A stretch of DNA of 64,000 bases from an uncultured beta proteobacterium (GCA_903845935.1 CAIMZI010000037.1:124001-188000), one strand, 5' to 3'. Positions 1-11,527 are shown, counted from the first letter of the stretch. Numbers and translations: made by a program. The notes: generated by a model not told the origin, from the sequence alone.

Positions 1-190
1 TACCGGCAAAGGCCGCCACGGCCGGGCCGACCTTGACCTTGACCGCGCCCTTGAAGTGCGTGGCGTCAATGTCTTCGGTGATCTGCGCGCCGGGCATGCA
101 GGTGGCCAGCTCGTGCATATTGGCCAGGATCAGCCAGGCGGCGTCCACACTGGCGGCCACCGGGTAGGTCTTGTCGAGAACAACTTCCAT
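1..190 (-). CDS. coxG: CoxG-family SRPBCC protein (5' part only)
   Basis: Only the first 63 codons lie in the window; the gene runs off the left edge. The visible protein begins MEVVLDKTYPVAASVDAAW and has the CMPGAQ and VKVKVGPA stretches typical of CoxG-type START/SRPBCC proteins, which are thought to help anchor or assemble CO dehydrogenase at the membrane. It follows coxL by 56 bases on the same strand and so belongs to the cox operon. ATG at 188-190 is preceded by an AAGGAT ribosome site. The family call is sound; the exact role of CoxG is known only in part from Oligotropha. Confidence 0.8.
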   Translation of the reverse strand, partial: MEVVLDKTYPVAASVDAAWLILANMHELATCMPGAQITEDIDATHFKGAVKVKVGPAVAAFAG

Positions 191-212
191 ATCAAATCCT
201 TGAAAACCAAAG

Positions 213-238
213 GGGGCATGCACCGCAGCGCATGCCCC
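213..238 (-). other. Hairpin between coxL and coxG
   Basis: The arms GGGGCATGC (213-221) and GCATGCCCC (230-238) form a perfect 9-bp stem with an 8-base loop between the coxL stop and the coxG start. On the minus strand it is followed by a weak T-rich stretch, not a clean U tract. It could be a partial terminator or an RNA-processing element that lowers downstream expression. Confidence 0.45.
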
Positions 239-246
239 GGGAAAAA

Positions 247-2649
<2,403 letters not shown>

Positions 2650-2678
2650 GTGCTTGTCTCCTAGACGCTGGGCGCCGC

Positions 2679-3170
2679 TTACGCGGCCACCGCGCTTTGT
2701 TGTTGGATGGTCTTGGCGGCATGCAGCACCGCCTTGATGATGTTCTGGTAACCGGTGCAGCGGCACAGGTTGCCCGACATGCCGTGGCGCACTTCCTCGG
2801 CCGTGGGGTTGGGGTTGTCCTGCAAAAAGCGATAGGCGCGCATCAGCATGCCCGGGGTGCAGAAGCCGCACTGCAGGCCGTGCTCTTTGTAGAACGCGTC
2901 CTGGATGGCGTGCAACGCGCCGGCGTTGGCCATGCCTTCAACGGTCTTGACATCGCTGCCCTCGCACTGCACCGCGAGGTGGGTGCAGGACTTGACGGAC
3001 TGGCCGTCAATGTCCACGGTGCAGGCGCCGCAGTGGCTGGTCTCGCAGCCGATGTGGGCGCCGGTCAGGCACATCTTCTCGCGCAGGAAGTGAATCAGCA
3101 GCGTGCGCGGCTCCACCGCCTCTTCCACGCTCTTGCCATTGAGGGTCATGGCCACCATTTTTTTGCTCAT
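2679..3170 (-). CDS. coxS: Aerobic CO dehydrogenase small [2Fe-2S] subunit
   Basis: The 163-residue iron-sulfur subunit passes electrons from the Mo site to FAD. It has the N-terminal plant-type [2Fe-2S] motif [10 protein letters not shown] and the C-terminal pair CGFCTPG and CRCTGYQNI, as in all xanthine oxidase family small subunits, and its length is normal. The ATG at 3168-3170 has GGAGACAC upstream. It lies 32 bases after coxM and 29 before coxL, so all three are probably co-translated. Confidence 0.95.
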   Translation of the reverse strand: MSKKMVAMTLNGKSVEEAVEPRTLLIHFLREKMCLTGAHIGCETSHCGACTVDIDGQSVKSCTHLAVQCEGSDVKTVEGMANAGALHAIQDAFYKEHGLQCGFCTPGMLMRAYRFLQDNPNPTAEEVRHGMSGNLCRCTGYQNIIKAVLHAAKTIQQQSAVAA

Positions 3171-3202
3171 GGGTGTGTCTCCGTTTTTATAGGTAAGGGG
3201 CT

Positions 3203-4066
3203 TCAGCCGCAGCGTGCGGCAGCAGCGGAGATGGCGCGCTTGGTCATTTCAGCGGCCATGGCGGTTTTGTATTCGGCGTCACCGCGCAGGTCTTCGGCCG
3301 GATCGCAAATGGCGCGCACGGCCTGGGCTGCGGCTTCGAGTGATGCGGCGTTGATCGGCTGGCCGATCAGGGCGGCCTCGGCCTCACGGGCGCGCAGCGC
3401 GGTGGGCGCCACATTGGTGAGACCGATACTGGCGTGTGTCACCACACCACCGGCCATGCGCAGCACCACGGCCGCACCGGCGGTGGCCCAGTCACCGGTC
3501 TTGCGCTTGAGCTTCTGGTAGGCACTGCCGGTGCCGGGGGCGAAGGGCGTAATCAAAATGGCGGTGAGAAGCTCGTCCTCGGCCAGCGCCGTCATGTAGG
3601 TGCCGTGGAAGAAGTCCACTGCTTTCACCTGGCGCTCGCCGCCCGGGCCTTGCAGCACAAAGGTGGCGTCCAGCGCCATGGCAATCGCGGGGTGGTCGTT
3701 GCCGGGGTCGCCGTGGGCAATGTCACCGCCAATGGTGCCGCGGTTGCGCACCTGGGGGTCGGCAATCAGCTTGGCCGCCTCGCCCAGCAAGGGCAGTTTC
3801 TCCTTCAGCAGGGCCGAGTCAATCAGTTCGTTCTCGCTGGTCATGGCGCCGATGCGGATGACGCCGCCTTCCTCGCTAATGCCGCGCAGTTCGGGAATGC
3901 GGTTGATGTCGATGAGCACGCCGGGTGCCGCAAAGCGCAGCTTCATCATGGGCAGCAGGCTGTGGCCACCGGCCAGCAACTTGGCCTCATCGCCGTGGGA
4001 AGTCAGCAGCGAAATAGCTTCGGCAACCGTATGTGGCGCGTGGTAATCAAATGCGGGTGGAATCAC
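3203..4066 (-). CDS. coxM: Aerobic CO dehydrogenase medium FAD subunit
   Basis: The 287-residue FAD subunit hands electrons on toward the quinone pool. The two FAD motifs are clear: [13 protein letters not shown] near residue 32 and [11 protein letters not shown] near residue 110. The start is GTG at 4064-4066 behind AAAAGGAGACAAA, a strong ribosome site; no in-frame ATG fits better. It is the first gene of the cox operon, directly downstream of rcoM and of a pair of direct repeats likely to bind RcoM. Confidence 0.94.
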   Translation of the reverse strand: MIPPAFDYHAPHTVAEAISLLTSHGDEAKLLAGGHSLLPMMKLRFAAPGVLIDINRIPELRGISEEGGVIRIGAMTSENELIDSALLKEKLPLLGEAAKLIADPQVRNRGTIGGDIAHGDPGNDHPAIAMALDATFVLQGPGGERQVKAVDFFHGTYMTALAEDELLTAILITPFAPGTGSAYQKLKRKTGDWATAGAAVVLRMAGGVVTHASIGLTNVAPTALRAREAEAALIGQPINAASLEAAAQAVRAICDPAEDLRGDAEYKTAMAAEMTKRAISAAAARCG

Positions 4067-4109
4067 TTTGTCTCCTTTTATTGATGCCTGTCAATGCAGG
4101 GCCGCCCAC

Positions 4110-4115
4110 TCTATA
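4110..4115 (-). promoter_or_regulatory. Candidate -10 element of the coxM promoter
   Basis: On the minus strand TATAGA lies about 45 bases before the coxM GTG. No good -35 hexamer is found 16-18 bases further up, as expected for a promoter that needs an activator. Read alone this is weak; the direct repeats upstream at 4161-4190 make it more credible. Confidence 0.35.
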
Positions 4116-4160
4116 GTTGGCTCGTCAAAAAAGGGACGCTATCCAATCAATGGCTATTGC

Positions 4161-4190
4161 GGCGCATGAATGGCAGCCAGGGCGCACGAA
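4161..4190 (-). promoter_or_regulatory. Direct repeat, candidate RcoM binding site
   Basis: GGCGCATGAA at 4161-4170 and GGCGCACGAA at 4181-4190 differ at one base and are spaced exactly 20 bp, two helical turns. Read toward coxM they are TTCATGCGCC and TTCGTGCGCC. LytTR regulators bind direct repeats, and RcoM sites are reported, as I recall, to follow a TTnnnG pattern, which both copies match. They sit 95-125 bases before the coxM start. Confidence 0.6.
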
Positions 4191-4242
4191 GAAAATATGT
4201 GCGTTTGCACAATTTTTCCGGCCCCATGGCTGGTCCGCCAAA

Positions 4243-5049
4243 CTAGGTGCGCGCCAGCGTCGTATCGCTCAAACCCAGATGCTCCATCAGGCGCGCAGCG
4301 CTGGAGCGCGACACCGGAATCTCCACCGGCGTGGAGCCCATCATGCGCAGAATGATGCGACCGTCATCGCGCACGATCTCGTCGACCATGCTCAGGTTGA
4401 CGATGTAGCTGCGGTGCACGCGCAGGAATAGGTTGGGATCCAGGCGGCTCTCCAGATCGCCGATGGTGATATTGCAGAACTGTCCGCCCTGCGAGGTGTG
4501 CACCCAGGTGTAATGGCCTTCGGAGCGGATGAACGAAACATGGGACACATCCACCAGCAGTACCCGGTTTTGCTTGATGGTGGGAATCTTGCGCAACTGG
4601 CGCTTGGCCGCTGGCTGCAGGCTGTTGGCGGATGCGGGTTCCGCGTCCTTGCTCACTACCTCCGTAATGTCATAAAAGACCAGCGTGTAGCCGGTGGTCG
4701 CGCCTTGCATATCGGCTATTTTCGAAACCTTGATCAGCAGCATGCGTTCCGGAATGCTGATCATCATCGCCATGGGCGGTGCGTTGTTGATCGGACACTC
4801 TGCCTGACCCAGCAGGAACTTGAGCTTGGGTTTGGCGGCCTCGGGATGGAAGTCGGTCACGATCTTTCCGAACGGCAGCTTGTCATCCACCGGTAGGCTG
4901 CGTCTTGCGTAATCGTTCATACCGATGACATGCAGTTGCACATCCAGATGGACCACGCCCACGTCAAAACGCTCCAGTAAATAAAGCCAGGAATTCGGAT
5001 TCGACGCGCTGGAATTTCCCGCGCCTTCCGCGTGCTTGCAGGGTGCCAT
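4243..5049 (-). CDS. rcoM: RcoM-like haem CO sensor, PAS-LytTR transcription regulator
   Basis: The 268-residue protein has an N-terminal PAS domain (about 20-135) and a C-terminal LytTR DNA-binding domain (about 150-262, with FIRSEGHYTWV and LRVHRSYIVNL). RcoM proteins sense CO with PAS-bound haem; in Burkholderia xenovorans the ligands are His74 and Cys94, with Met104 replacing the Cys on reduction. Here FHPEAAKPK gives His68, and Cys85 and Met95 keep the 10-residue Cys-Met spacing. It sits directly upstream of coxMSL with the same strand. ATG follows AAGGAGACAAA. A plain PAS-LytTR regulator for another ligand is possible, but context and residues favour RcoM. Confidence 0.88.
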   Translation of the reverse strand: MAPCKHAEGAGNSSASNPNSWLYLLERFDVGVVHLDVQLHVIGMNDYARRSLPVDDKLPFGKIVTDFHPEAAKPKLKFLLGQAECPINNAPPMAMMISIPERMLLIKVSKIADMQGATTGYTLVFYDITEVVSKDAEPASANSLQPAAKRQLRKIPTIKQNRVLLVDVSHVSFIRSEGHYTWVHTSQGGQFCNITIGDLESRLDPNLFLRVHRSYIVNLSMVDEIVRDDGRIILRMMGSTPVEIPVSRSSAARLMEHLGLSDTTLART

Positions 5050-5247
5050 ATTTTGTCTCCTTATATTTAGTCAGTTGGATTACAGCGCGATCCAGTCCAT
5101 CGCTCATGCCCATGTACGGTTACTCATGCAGACTGTAGGCGCTTCGTTAAACGGCCTGCAAACTATATAAATTGGGCATACAGTGCGATCCCTTGATACG
5201 GTCGGAAATACAGAATTCGGCCGGGCTACGGGTTAACCCTGAGGCCC

Positions 5248-5976
5248 GTGCAACAAGAACAGAGCGAGCACAAACAGGTGGCCCACAGCAACACACAAGC
5301 CCATTGGCTGGCCCGTGGCATAGGGTCAGCATCCATCACGCCCGCCCTGCTGATTGGCCTGGTGGGCATCGCCTTGTGGCTTGCCGACCGGCAGTCGCCG
5401 CTCGATGTGATGCGTCCGGTCATCCTGCTGTCACTGCTGGCGGTGGCCGCGGGCTGCGCCGCGCTGAGTTGGGTGCGACCTCAGCGCGCCGGCCTTTCAC
5501 CGCCCCATGTCATGTTGTCGCTGGGATTTGGCGGCATGCTGCTGGGCCTGTTGGCAGACTGGCTGCATGCGGGCCCGGCCCAACTGGGCAGCCTGTGCCA
5601 GCAAGCCGCAACACTCACATTGCGCGAAAGTTTTTCCCTGCACCTGCGCTACCTGCCCGGCATGCACATCGGCATGTTGTTGGGTGGTTTATTGGCTATT
5701 CCCAGCCTGCGTATGCTACGTTCGCATTGCGGGCGTTATCTGTGCTCGCTGCTGACACAAAATCTGTTGTGTTCGGGTTGGATGCTGGTGGGCATGACCC
5801 TGGGTGCGGTCTGGATGGTGCGGTTGCAGATCGCGCTGGACGCGCCTTCCATAACCGGCATGCTGGGTGGCATGTTTGTTGGCATGACCTGGGGAATGGT
5901 GGGCAGCGTGGCGCTGTACCGGCAGTTTTTTGCGTGGCGTAACCGGGCGGCCGACGCAAACGGCAAGTGCCGCTGA
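5248..5976 (+). CDS. Unknown polytopic membrane protein beside the CO-sensing region
   Basis: I do not recognise this 242-residue protein. It has about six hydrophobic segments (roughly residues 30-50, 58-75, 88-105, 132-152, 168-195 and 205-225) and a short charged C-terminus, so it is an inner-membrane protein. The start is a GTG at 5248 with only a weak TGAGG before it, so the N-terminus is uncertain. It diverges from rcoM across 198 bases and is followed 35 bases later by the CoxI-type gene, suggesting a role in CO dehydrogenase assembly, anchoring or electron transfer. That role is inference only. Confidence 0.7.
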   Translation: MQQEQSEHKQVAHSNTQAHWLARGIGSASITPALLIGLVGIALWLADRQSPLDVMRPVILLSLLAVAAGCAALSWVRPQRAGLSPPHVMLSLGFGGMLLGLLADWLHAGPAQLGSLCQQAATLTLRESFSLHLRYLPGMHIGMLLGGLLAIPSLRMLRSHCGRYLCSLLTQNLLCSGWMLVGMTLGAVWMVRLQIALDAPSITGMLGGMFVGMTWGMVGSVALYRQFFAWRNRAADANGKCR

Positions 5977-6011
5977 AGCCGCACATTCACCCATACAAAC
6001 GGAGTATCACA

Positions 6012-7130
6012 ATGGAAAACCTGGATGCCGTGGTGCTGCGCACCTTGCGCAATTGGCGTGCCGATTCGAAGCGCGCGCTGCTGGCAACCGTGGTGCGCAC
6101 CTGGGGTTCGTCGCCGCGGCCTACAGGCTCCATCATGGCTTTGTGCGAAGACGGCTCGGTGGTGGGCTCGGTCTCCGGCGGTTGCATAGAGGATGACCTG
6201 ATCCACCGCTTTACCCAGGCCTATGCGCAACCCCATGCGGCTGCTCCCAACGCGCCGCAGCAATTGCCCGAGGGGCCACCACGCCTGCTGACCTATGGCG
6301 TGAGCGCGGACGAAGCCCATCGCTTCGGCCTGCCCTGCGGCGGCACGCTGGAACTGTTGCTGGAGTTCGACCCGGCACTCGAATCACTGGACACGCTGCT
6401 GGCCTGGCTGGACCGTGGTTTGCTGGTGGAGCGCTGTGTTTCTCTCGCTACCGGAGCCGCCACGCTACAACTGTGCAGCCAACCTTCAGACCTGAAGCTG
6501 AGTGCTGCCACCCTGACCAACGTGTTCGGGCCGGAATACCGCCTGCTCATCATCGGTGCCGGGCAGATGAGTGAGTACCTAGCCACCATGGCGAAGTTCA
6601 ATGGCTTTGCCGTCACGGTGTGCGACCCGCGCGAGGAGTACCGCAGCAGCTGGTCGGTGCCGGGCGTGCAGCTGGTGCGGGACATGCCGGACGACACCAT
6701 GGCCCTGTTCAAGCCGGACCGCCGCAGCGCCGTGGTGGCGCTGACGCACGACCCCAAGTTGGATGATCTGGCCCTGCTGGAAGCCATCCACAGCGAGGCT
6801 TTTTACATCGGTGCCATTGGTTCGCGCCGCAACAACCTGGCGCGCAGCGAGCGCATGATGGAGCACTTTGGCGCCAGCGCAGCGGCGCTGACCAAGCTGC
6901 GCGGACCGATTGGCATTTACATAGGCAGCAAGACGCCGCCCGAAATTGCGGTCAGCATCATGGCCGAACTGTTGGCCGTGAAGAACGGCGTCAGCCTGCC
7001 CCGGGATATTCAGGTGGGGCCCGCCAAGGACGATCTGGCCATTTTGGAAAACCAGGCCGATGCGCTGGCCTGCGGCATCGGCATGGCGGCAGTCGCACCG
7101 ACTTACAGCAGCGAGTCGGCCGACACGTAG
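6012..7130 (+). CDS. XdhC/CoxI family Mo-cofactor maturation protein
   Basis: The 372-residue protein has the N-terminal XdhC/CoxI domain (GSSPRPTGS near residue 37 and [10 protein letters not shown] near residue 58) and a C-terminal Rossmann-like XdhC domain ([10 protein letters not shown] near residue 180, GAIGSRRNN near residue 275). Family members bind and sulfurate the molybdenum cofactor before it enters xanthine dehydrogenase-type enzymes, so it fits as a CO dehydrogenase maturation factor (CoxF or CoxI). ATG 6012 follows GGAGTATCACA; a longer in-frame start at 5967 lacks this. Its 3' end overlaps ald tail-to-tail by 28 bases. Confidence 0.88.
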   Translation: MENLDAVVLRTLRNWRADSKRALLATVVRTWGSSPRPTGSIMALCEDGSVVGSVSGGCIEDDLIHRFTQAYAQPHAAAPNAPQQLPEGPPRLLTYGVSADEAHRFGLPCGGTLELLLEFDPALESLDTLLAWLDRGLLVERCVSLATGAATLQLCSQPSDLKLSAATLTNVFGPEYRLLIIGAGQMSEYLATMAKFNGFAVTVCDPREEYRSSWSVPGVQLVRDMPDDTMALFKPDRRSAVVALTHDPKLDDLALLEAIHSEAFYIGAIGSRRNNLARSERMMEHFGASAAALTKLRGPIGIYIGSKTPPEIAVSIMAELLAVKNGVSLPRDIQVGPAKDDLAILENQADALACGIGMAAVAPTYSSESADT

Positions 7131-8215
7131 GTCTTGCCCAAGGCAAGGGCCACGGCCCTGTAGGTCAGCTTGCCTTCGGCCACGTTCAGGCCGTTCTTCA
7201 GGTGAACGTCATCTTTGAGCGCCTGCTTCCAGCCCTTGTTTGCTAGCGTGAGGGCGTGGCCTATGGTGGCGTTGTTCAGGGCGAAGGTGGAGGTTCGGGC
7301 CACTGCGCCCGGCATGTTGGCGACGCAGTAGTGCACCACGCCATCGACCACAAAAGTGGGTTCGGCATGCGTGGTGGCATGGGAGGTCTCGAAGCAGCCA
7401 CCCTGGTCAATCGCCACATCTACCAGCACGGCACCCTTCTTCATCTTGGCGATCATGGCGCGCGTCACCAGCTTGGGTGCGGCGGCACCGGGAATCAACA
7501 CACCACCGATAACCAGGTCTGCGTCCAGCACGGCTTCTTCCACGCTAGCCACATTGGAATACACGGTGTGGATGCGGTTGCCGAAGATCAGATCCAGCTG
7601 GCGCAGGCGCTCGATGCTCTTGTCCAGCACAGTGACGCGGGCCCCCATGCCCACGGCCATTTGCAACGCGTGGGTGCCAACCACACCGGCACCCAGAATC
7701 ACGCAGTGGGCCGCGGGTACGCCGGGCACGCCGCCCAGCAGCACGCCCATACCGCCCTTGGATTTTTCGAGGTGCGCGGCACCGGCCTGCACCGCCATGC
7801 GCCCGGCCACCTCGCTCATGGGCGCCAACAACGGCAGGCCGCCACCGGGGCCGGTAATGGTTTCATAGGCAATGCAGATGGCGCCGGATTGGATCAGCGC
7901 CTCGGTCTGCTCGGGGTCCGGCGCCAGGTGCAGGTAGGTGTAGAGAATCTGGCCGGGGCGCAGCATGGCGCATTCCTGTGGCTGCGGCTCCTTGACCTTG
8001 ACGATCATCTCGGACTTTTCAAACACCTCGGCAGCGGTGGCAGCCAGGGTGGCACCGGCTGCAATATATTGTTCGTCGGACAGGCCGATGTCGGCACCTG
8101 CTCCGATTTGCACCAGCACCGTGTGCCCGTGCGAGGTCAGCTCGCGCACGCTGGCGGGGGTCAGTCCGACTCGGTATTCGTGGTTCTTGATTTCCTTGGG
8201 TAGGCCGATGATCAT
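7103..8215 (-). CDS. ald: Alanine dehydrogenase
   Basis: This 370-residue enzyme interconverts L-alanine with pyruvate, ammonia and NAD(H). It opens [17 protein letters not shown], the alanine dehydrogenase/transhydrogenase N-terminal signature, with Arg15 and the Lys and His pyruvate-site residues in place. The NAD-binding [12 protein letters not shown] lies near residue 172. Length matches the family exactly. ATG is preceded by AGGAGC. No Lrp-type regulator sits beside it. Confidence 0.96.
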   Translation of the reverse strand: MIIGLPKEIKNHEYRVGLTPASVRELTSHGHTVLVQIGAGADIGLSDEQYIAAGATLAATAAEVFEKSEMIVKVKEPQPQECAMLRPGQILYTYLHLAPDPEQTEALIQSGAICIAYETITGPGGGLPLLAPMSEVAGRMAVQAGAAHLEKSKGGMGVLLGGVPGVPAAHCVILGAGVVGTHALQMAVGMGARVTVLDKSIERLRQLDLIFGNRIHTVYSNVASVEEAVLDADLVIGGVLIPGAAAPKLVTRAMIAKMKKGAVLVDVAIDQGGCFETSHATTHAEPTFVVDGVVHYCVANMPGAVARTSTFALNNATIGHALTLANKGWKQALKDDVHLKNGLNVAEGKLTYRAVALALGKTYVSADSLL

Positions 8216-8370
8216 GCGGTGCTCCTGAATGGTTTGCTGGAATTGCGCAGTGTGCCTGCGGGCCGGTCACTTGCAAACAGGAATTAATGATTTTCGCCGT
8301 GTAGTAGTATGGCTAATGATTTACCCTACTCTGCATAGTCCTTTCTCTGCAACGGTGGTGGCGCAGCGGC

Positions 8371-9159
8371 TTACTTCTTGGTGGCCGTGATCATCTGGAA
8401 GTTGCTGAAGAAGTAGGTGTTGCGCACCACGCTCCAATCACCAATGGACTGCAGGTAGTGGACTGGGTCTTCCTTGTCCCACAAGGCCAGGCCGTAGGGC
8501 TCGAAGACCTTGAAATACAGCCAGCTAAAGGCCCGCAGAATGGCAATGCGCGGGCGGTGAAACTCGCCAATAAACAGCTTGCCGCCGGATTTCAGCACAC
8601 GACTGGCCTCATTCAATGCCTTGGCCTTGAGCGGATGGGGCAGCTCGTGCAGCAGGAAAAACAGCACGTTCACATCCGCTGAGGCATCGGGCTGGCGCAT
8701 GGCCGTGGCATCGTCGGAAATATAGCGAATCTTGCTTTCAAAAGACTGCAGCTTGCCCTGGGCATTGAGCAGTTCGTTGTTCACGATGTCGCTGATTAGC
8801 ACCTCGCTGGCGCCGGACTGCACCGCTGCTTCAACCACGCGCGGAATCACATTGCCAAAGGCGCAGGAGGTGACCAGAACCTTCTTGCCGGTCAGGTTAT
8901 TGCGCTGCAGCTCGGTCACGATTCTGGACACCAGGCGCGGGTATTGGAACAGCAGAATGGCGGAAATCACCGGCTGGTAGTCCACCAACTTGATCAGCCG
9001 CATGTTTGAGTAAATGGGGTAGACATGCGATGCGGCGTCCTGCTGGGGTGACAGGCTGCGCAGAAGCAGGGCGCCACGGGTGAGCACGAAGAAGAATAGC
9101 GCGGTCAGAAACAGAAAAACGGTCAGCGCAATAAACGCGGTCAATGCAAAAGTCTTCAT
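8371..9159 (-). CDS. RquA-like class I methyltransferase fold protein with membrane anchor
   Basis: The 262-residue protein starts with one strong membrane segment (about residues 5-32), followed by a SAM-binding methyltransferase fold. The pattern is close to RquA, which converts ubiquinone to rhodoquinone: an unusual motif I with a Cys (VTSCAFGN) in place of the normal acidic-Gly-rich loop, FFLLHELP, a GEFHRPR stretch, and FEPYGLALW near the end. It lacks the YxWAY signature I expect of true RquA near the N-terminus (here VYPIYSNMRL). It may be RquA, a paralogue, or another quinone-modifying enzyme. Confidence 0.62.
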   Translation of the reverse strand: MKTFALTAFIALTVFLFLTALFFFVLTRGALLLRSLSPQQDAASHVYPIYSNMRLIKLVDYQPVISAILLFQYPRLVSRIVTELQRNNLTGKKVLVTSCAFGNVIPRVVEAAVQSGASEVLISDIVNNELLNAQGKLQSFESKIRYISDDATAMRQPDASADVNVLFFLLHELPHPLKAKALNEASRVLKSGGKLFIGEFHRPRIAILRAFSWLYFKVFEPYGLALWDKEDPVHYLQSIGDWSVVRNTYFFSNFQMITATKK

Positions 9160-9253
9160 TCGGTTATTGGCTTGGCAGCCTGGTTATATGGTGAAGCAAA
9201 CTCCCTTAAGAATCCATTGTAGGGTCTGGTGCCAAAGCCAGCGCCCCCTCAGC

Positions 9254-9886
9254 TTAAACCGGCTCGGCGTCCACCATCCGGTTGCGAATGGCCAGACGCA
9301 CCAGTGAGGGCACATCGTGGACCTCCAGCTTGCGCATCATGCGGCTGCGGTAGGTGTCCACGGTTTTGGGTGAAAGATGCAGCAGCGATCCAATGCGCAC
9401 ACTGGAAAGTCCCTTGACCACCATGCCAATGATCTGATGCTCGCGGGGCGAAAGGGTATCAATGGTGTCGCCCTCCTTTGCCGACTGTGCAGCCAAGCCG
9501 GCCACCTCCAAACCCAGGTAACGTCGTCCGTGGGCGGCGGCTTCGATGGCGGTTGCCAGTTCGCTGCTGCTGGAACCCTTGAGCACATAGCCTTTCGCGC
9601 CCATGCGCAGGGCCTCGGAGACCATGCGCGGTTGGGCCAGCATGGTAAGCACGACGCAGCTGCTGGGGAGCTTGCGCAGTCGCATTTCAGAGAGCAATTC
9701 CAGCCCGGAGCTTCCAGCCAGATGCAGGTCCAGCAGGACCACGGTGGGCTTGAGTTCCTGAATGGCCTCCAGTGTTCCGACTAGATCGGACGACTCCCCC
9801 ACCACCACATGGCCCCAGGCCTGCAGCAGGGTTCGCAGACCCTCACGCATGATTTTGTGGTCATCTACCAAGTAGATGCTGATCAT
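9254..9886 (-). CDS. NarL/FixJ-type response regulator
   Basis: The 210-residue regulator has an N-terminal receiver domain with acidic residues Asp8 and Asp9, phosphoryl acceptor Asp53 (VVLLDLHL) and conserved Lys103 region (KGYVLKGSS). A C-terminal LuxR-type HTH (about 143-208, LSPREHQIIGMVVKGLS) binds DNA. Its start overlaps the end of the kinase gene by four bases (ATGA), so it is translationally coupled to its likely partner. The target genes are not shown by the sequence. Confidence 0.93.
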   Translation of the reverse strand: MISIYLVDDHKIMREGLRTLLQAWGHVVVGESSDLVGTLEAIQELKPTVVLLDLHLAGSSGLELLSEMRLRKLPSSCVVLTMLAQPRMVSEALRMGAKGYVLKGSSSSELATAIEAAAHGRRYLGLEVAGLAAQSAKEGDTIDTLSPREHQIIGMVVKGLSSVRIGSLLHLSPKTVDTYRSRMMRKLEVHDVPSLVRLAIRNRMVDAEPV

Positions 9887-11340
9887 GCCTGTGCCTGCCA
9901 GTGCAGTCGCACGCAGGTGCCGCCGTTATCACAAGGACCGATCTCCAGCGTGGCGCCAATCGATTTGGCACGTTCCATGATGCCCGCCATGCCCAGATGT
10001 CCGAGCTTGCTTGCTGCCCCCGGCTGTATCCCCCGCCCGTTGTCCTGTACCGCCAGAGTCAGCCCCGTGGCGTCGCCGGACAAGGATAAGACCAGCTTCA
10101 AAGCGCCCGAGTGGCGAACGGCATTTTCCAGCGCCTCTCTGGCAATCATGAAGACAGCGTATTCGCAGGAGGATTCCCAGCGCTGCGTCGCCAGACCGGG
10201 CGCCACATCGAATACCAGGTCCATCGACTTGTCGCGCATGGCGCGCATGCGCATTTCGTTGTCCAGTGCCGCCACCAGGCCACTGGCTTCAAGCAGTGGC
10301 GGTTGCAAATCCACCAACACCACACGCGCTTGGCGTATCGCCTGATCAATCAGCGACCGCAACTGAAAATCGAGCCGCTGCAACTCGTTCGAGGTCTGAC
10401 CATTGCCCAATGCGGCCATACTGTCATGGACTAGGCGGATGGCCGCCATGGTCTGGCCGAGCTGATCGTGTAGCACCCGGGCAATGCGCTTGACCAGGTC
10501 TTTTTCCTGGGACATCAGCCGGCGCGTGAGATGCGATAGTTGGGTGCGTGCCGCCTGTCGCTCGACATCGGCCGCAAGCCGTTCAGAGACATCCCGCAGA
10601 ATGCTGATCAGCACCTGGTTCTTTCCAACGATCACCTTCGCCATGGAGCATTCCAGATCAATCTCATGCCCGTCCGCGTGCAGACCCTTGAGCAGTTGTA
10701 AGCCCATGACGCGCGGGTCCCCATCGGCCGATCTGGCATAGGCCGCAAGCTGCGGTGCACACGCGGCACGGAAACGCTCGGGCAGCAACTGGCAGCAGGA
10801 TTTGCCATAGACGTCGGCGGCCTTGTAGCCAAACACCCGCTCGGCACCCGGATTGAAGGTCTGGATATGGCCTTCGCTATCGGTACTGATGATTGCGTCA
10901 CTTGAGACATCGACGACGGCCTTGTGCCGGTCGGCGAGCGCTTTGCGCACCAGCTCGGATTGGTGGCGTTTACTTACGTCCCGAATCAGAACGATGCGGG
11001 CATGTTTGCCCTCCAGATCAATGTCCTGCGTTTCGAGCTCGACATGAATTACATTGCCTTTGCTATCCAGTTGACGCCAGGAATTTTGCGTCCGCTGTTC
11101 CGGTCTCAGCTTCAGGCTCTCCTGCAGAATCGGCCAGTCTTCGGCATGGTGGATCTCATAAAAATGCAACTCCACTAGTTCCTGCACCGAATGCCCGTAG
11201 CAACTGGCTGCCGCCGCATTGGCAAACAGCACACGGCTGGAGTCGGGCTGGTATACCAGCATGGGCAAGGGGTTACATTCAAACAGCAGTTGATAAACCG
11301 ACTGCTGTCGTAGGGCGGAAAAGCTTAAGGGGGCATCCAT
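9883..11340 (-). CDS. PAS-domain sensor histidine kinase (HisKA_3 type)
   Basis: The 485-residue kinase has two PAS domains (about 20-135 and 145-260), then a HisKA_3 dimerisation domain with phospho-acceptor His291 in RIARVLHDQLGQ. An HATPase domain ends it, with ENAVRHSG and DNGRGIQPG boxes. No membrane segment is seen, so it probably senses a cytoplasmic signal. The open frame starts earlier with a TTG, but ATG 11340 has AGGGAGACTTGAT upstream and is preferred. It is coupled to the NarL-type regulator downstream. Confidence 0.9.
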   Translation of the reverse strand: MDAPLSFSALRQQSVYQLLFECNPLPMLVYQPDSSRVLFANAAAASCYGHSVQELVELHFYEIHHAEDWPILQESLKLRPEQRTQNSWRQLDSKGNVIHVELETQDIDLEGKHARIVLIRDVSKRHQSELVRKALADRHKAVVDVSSDAIISTDSEGHIQTFNPGAERVFGYKAADVYGKSCCQLLPERFRAACAPQLAAYARSADGDPRVMGLQLLKGLHADGHEIDLECSMAKVIVGKNQVLISILRDVSERLAADVERQAARTQLSHLTRRLMSQEKDLVKRIARVLHDQLGQTMAAIRLVHDSMAALGNGQTSNELQRLDFQLRSLIDQAIRQARVVLVDLQPPLLEASGLVAALDNEMRMRAMRDKSMDLVFDVAPGLATQRWESSCEYAVFMIAREALENAVRHSGALKLVLSLSGDATGLTLAVQDNGRGIQPGAASKLGHLGMAGIMERAKSIGATLEIGPCDNGGTCVRLHWQAQA

Positions 11341-11527
11341 ATCAAGTCTCCCTGCACTTAAGGGCGGGTTTGAGAACATTATTGAACTGGCTCTAGATAG
11401 AACCAAACGAAACGCAACGTGTCCAAATAGGATTGTGCGATTGTATGTTCAAAGGAATGTAACGGATTTCCTCAAGTCTAGGTAGTGGTGTAGTCGCTGC
11501 GACGCCCCTTCAACTCAGCGCAACGGC

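Noticed and set aside
2650..2871. Upstream extension of coxL
   Set aside because: The added residues overlap coxS and resemble no CoxL N-terminus. ATG 2649 has a good ribosome site.
5736..6320. 194-codon minus-strand frame across the membrane protein and CoxI-type gene
   Set aside because: It spans two well-supported + strand genes and their intergenic ribosome site; no domain is seen.
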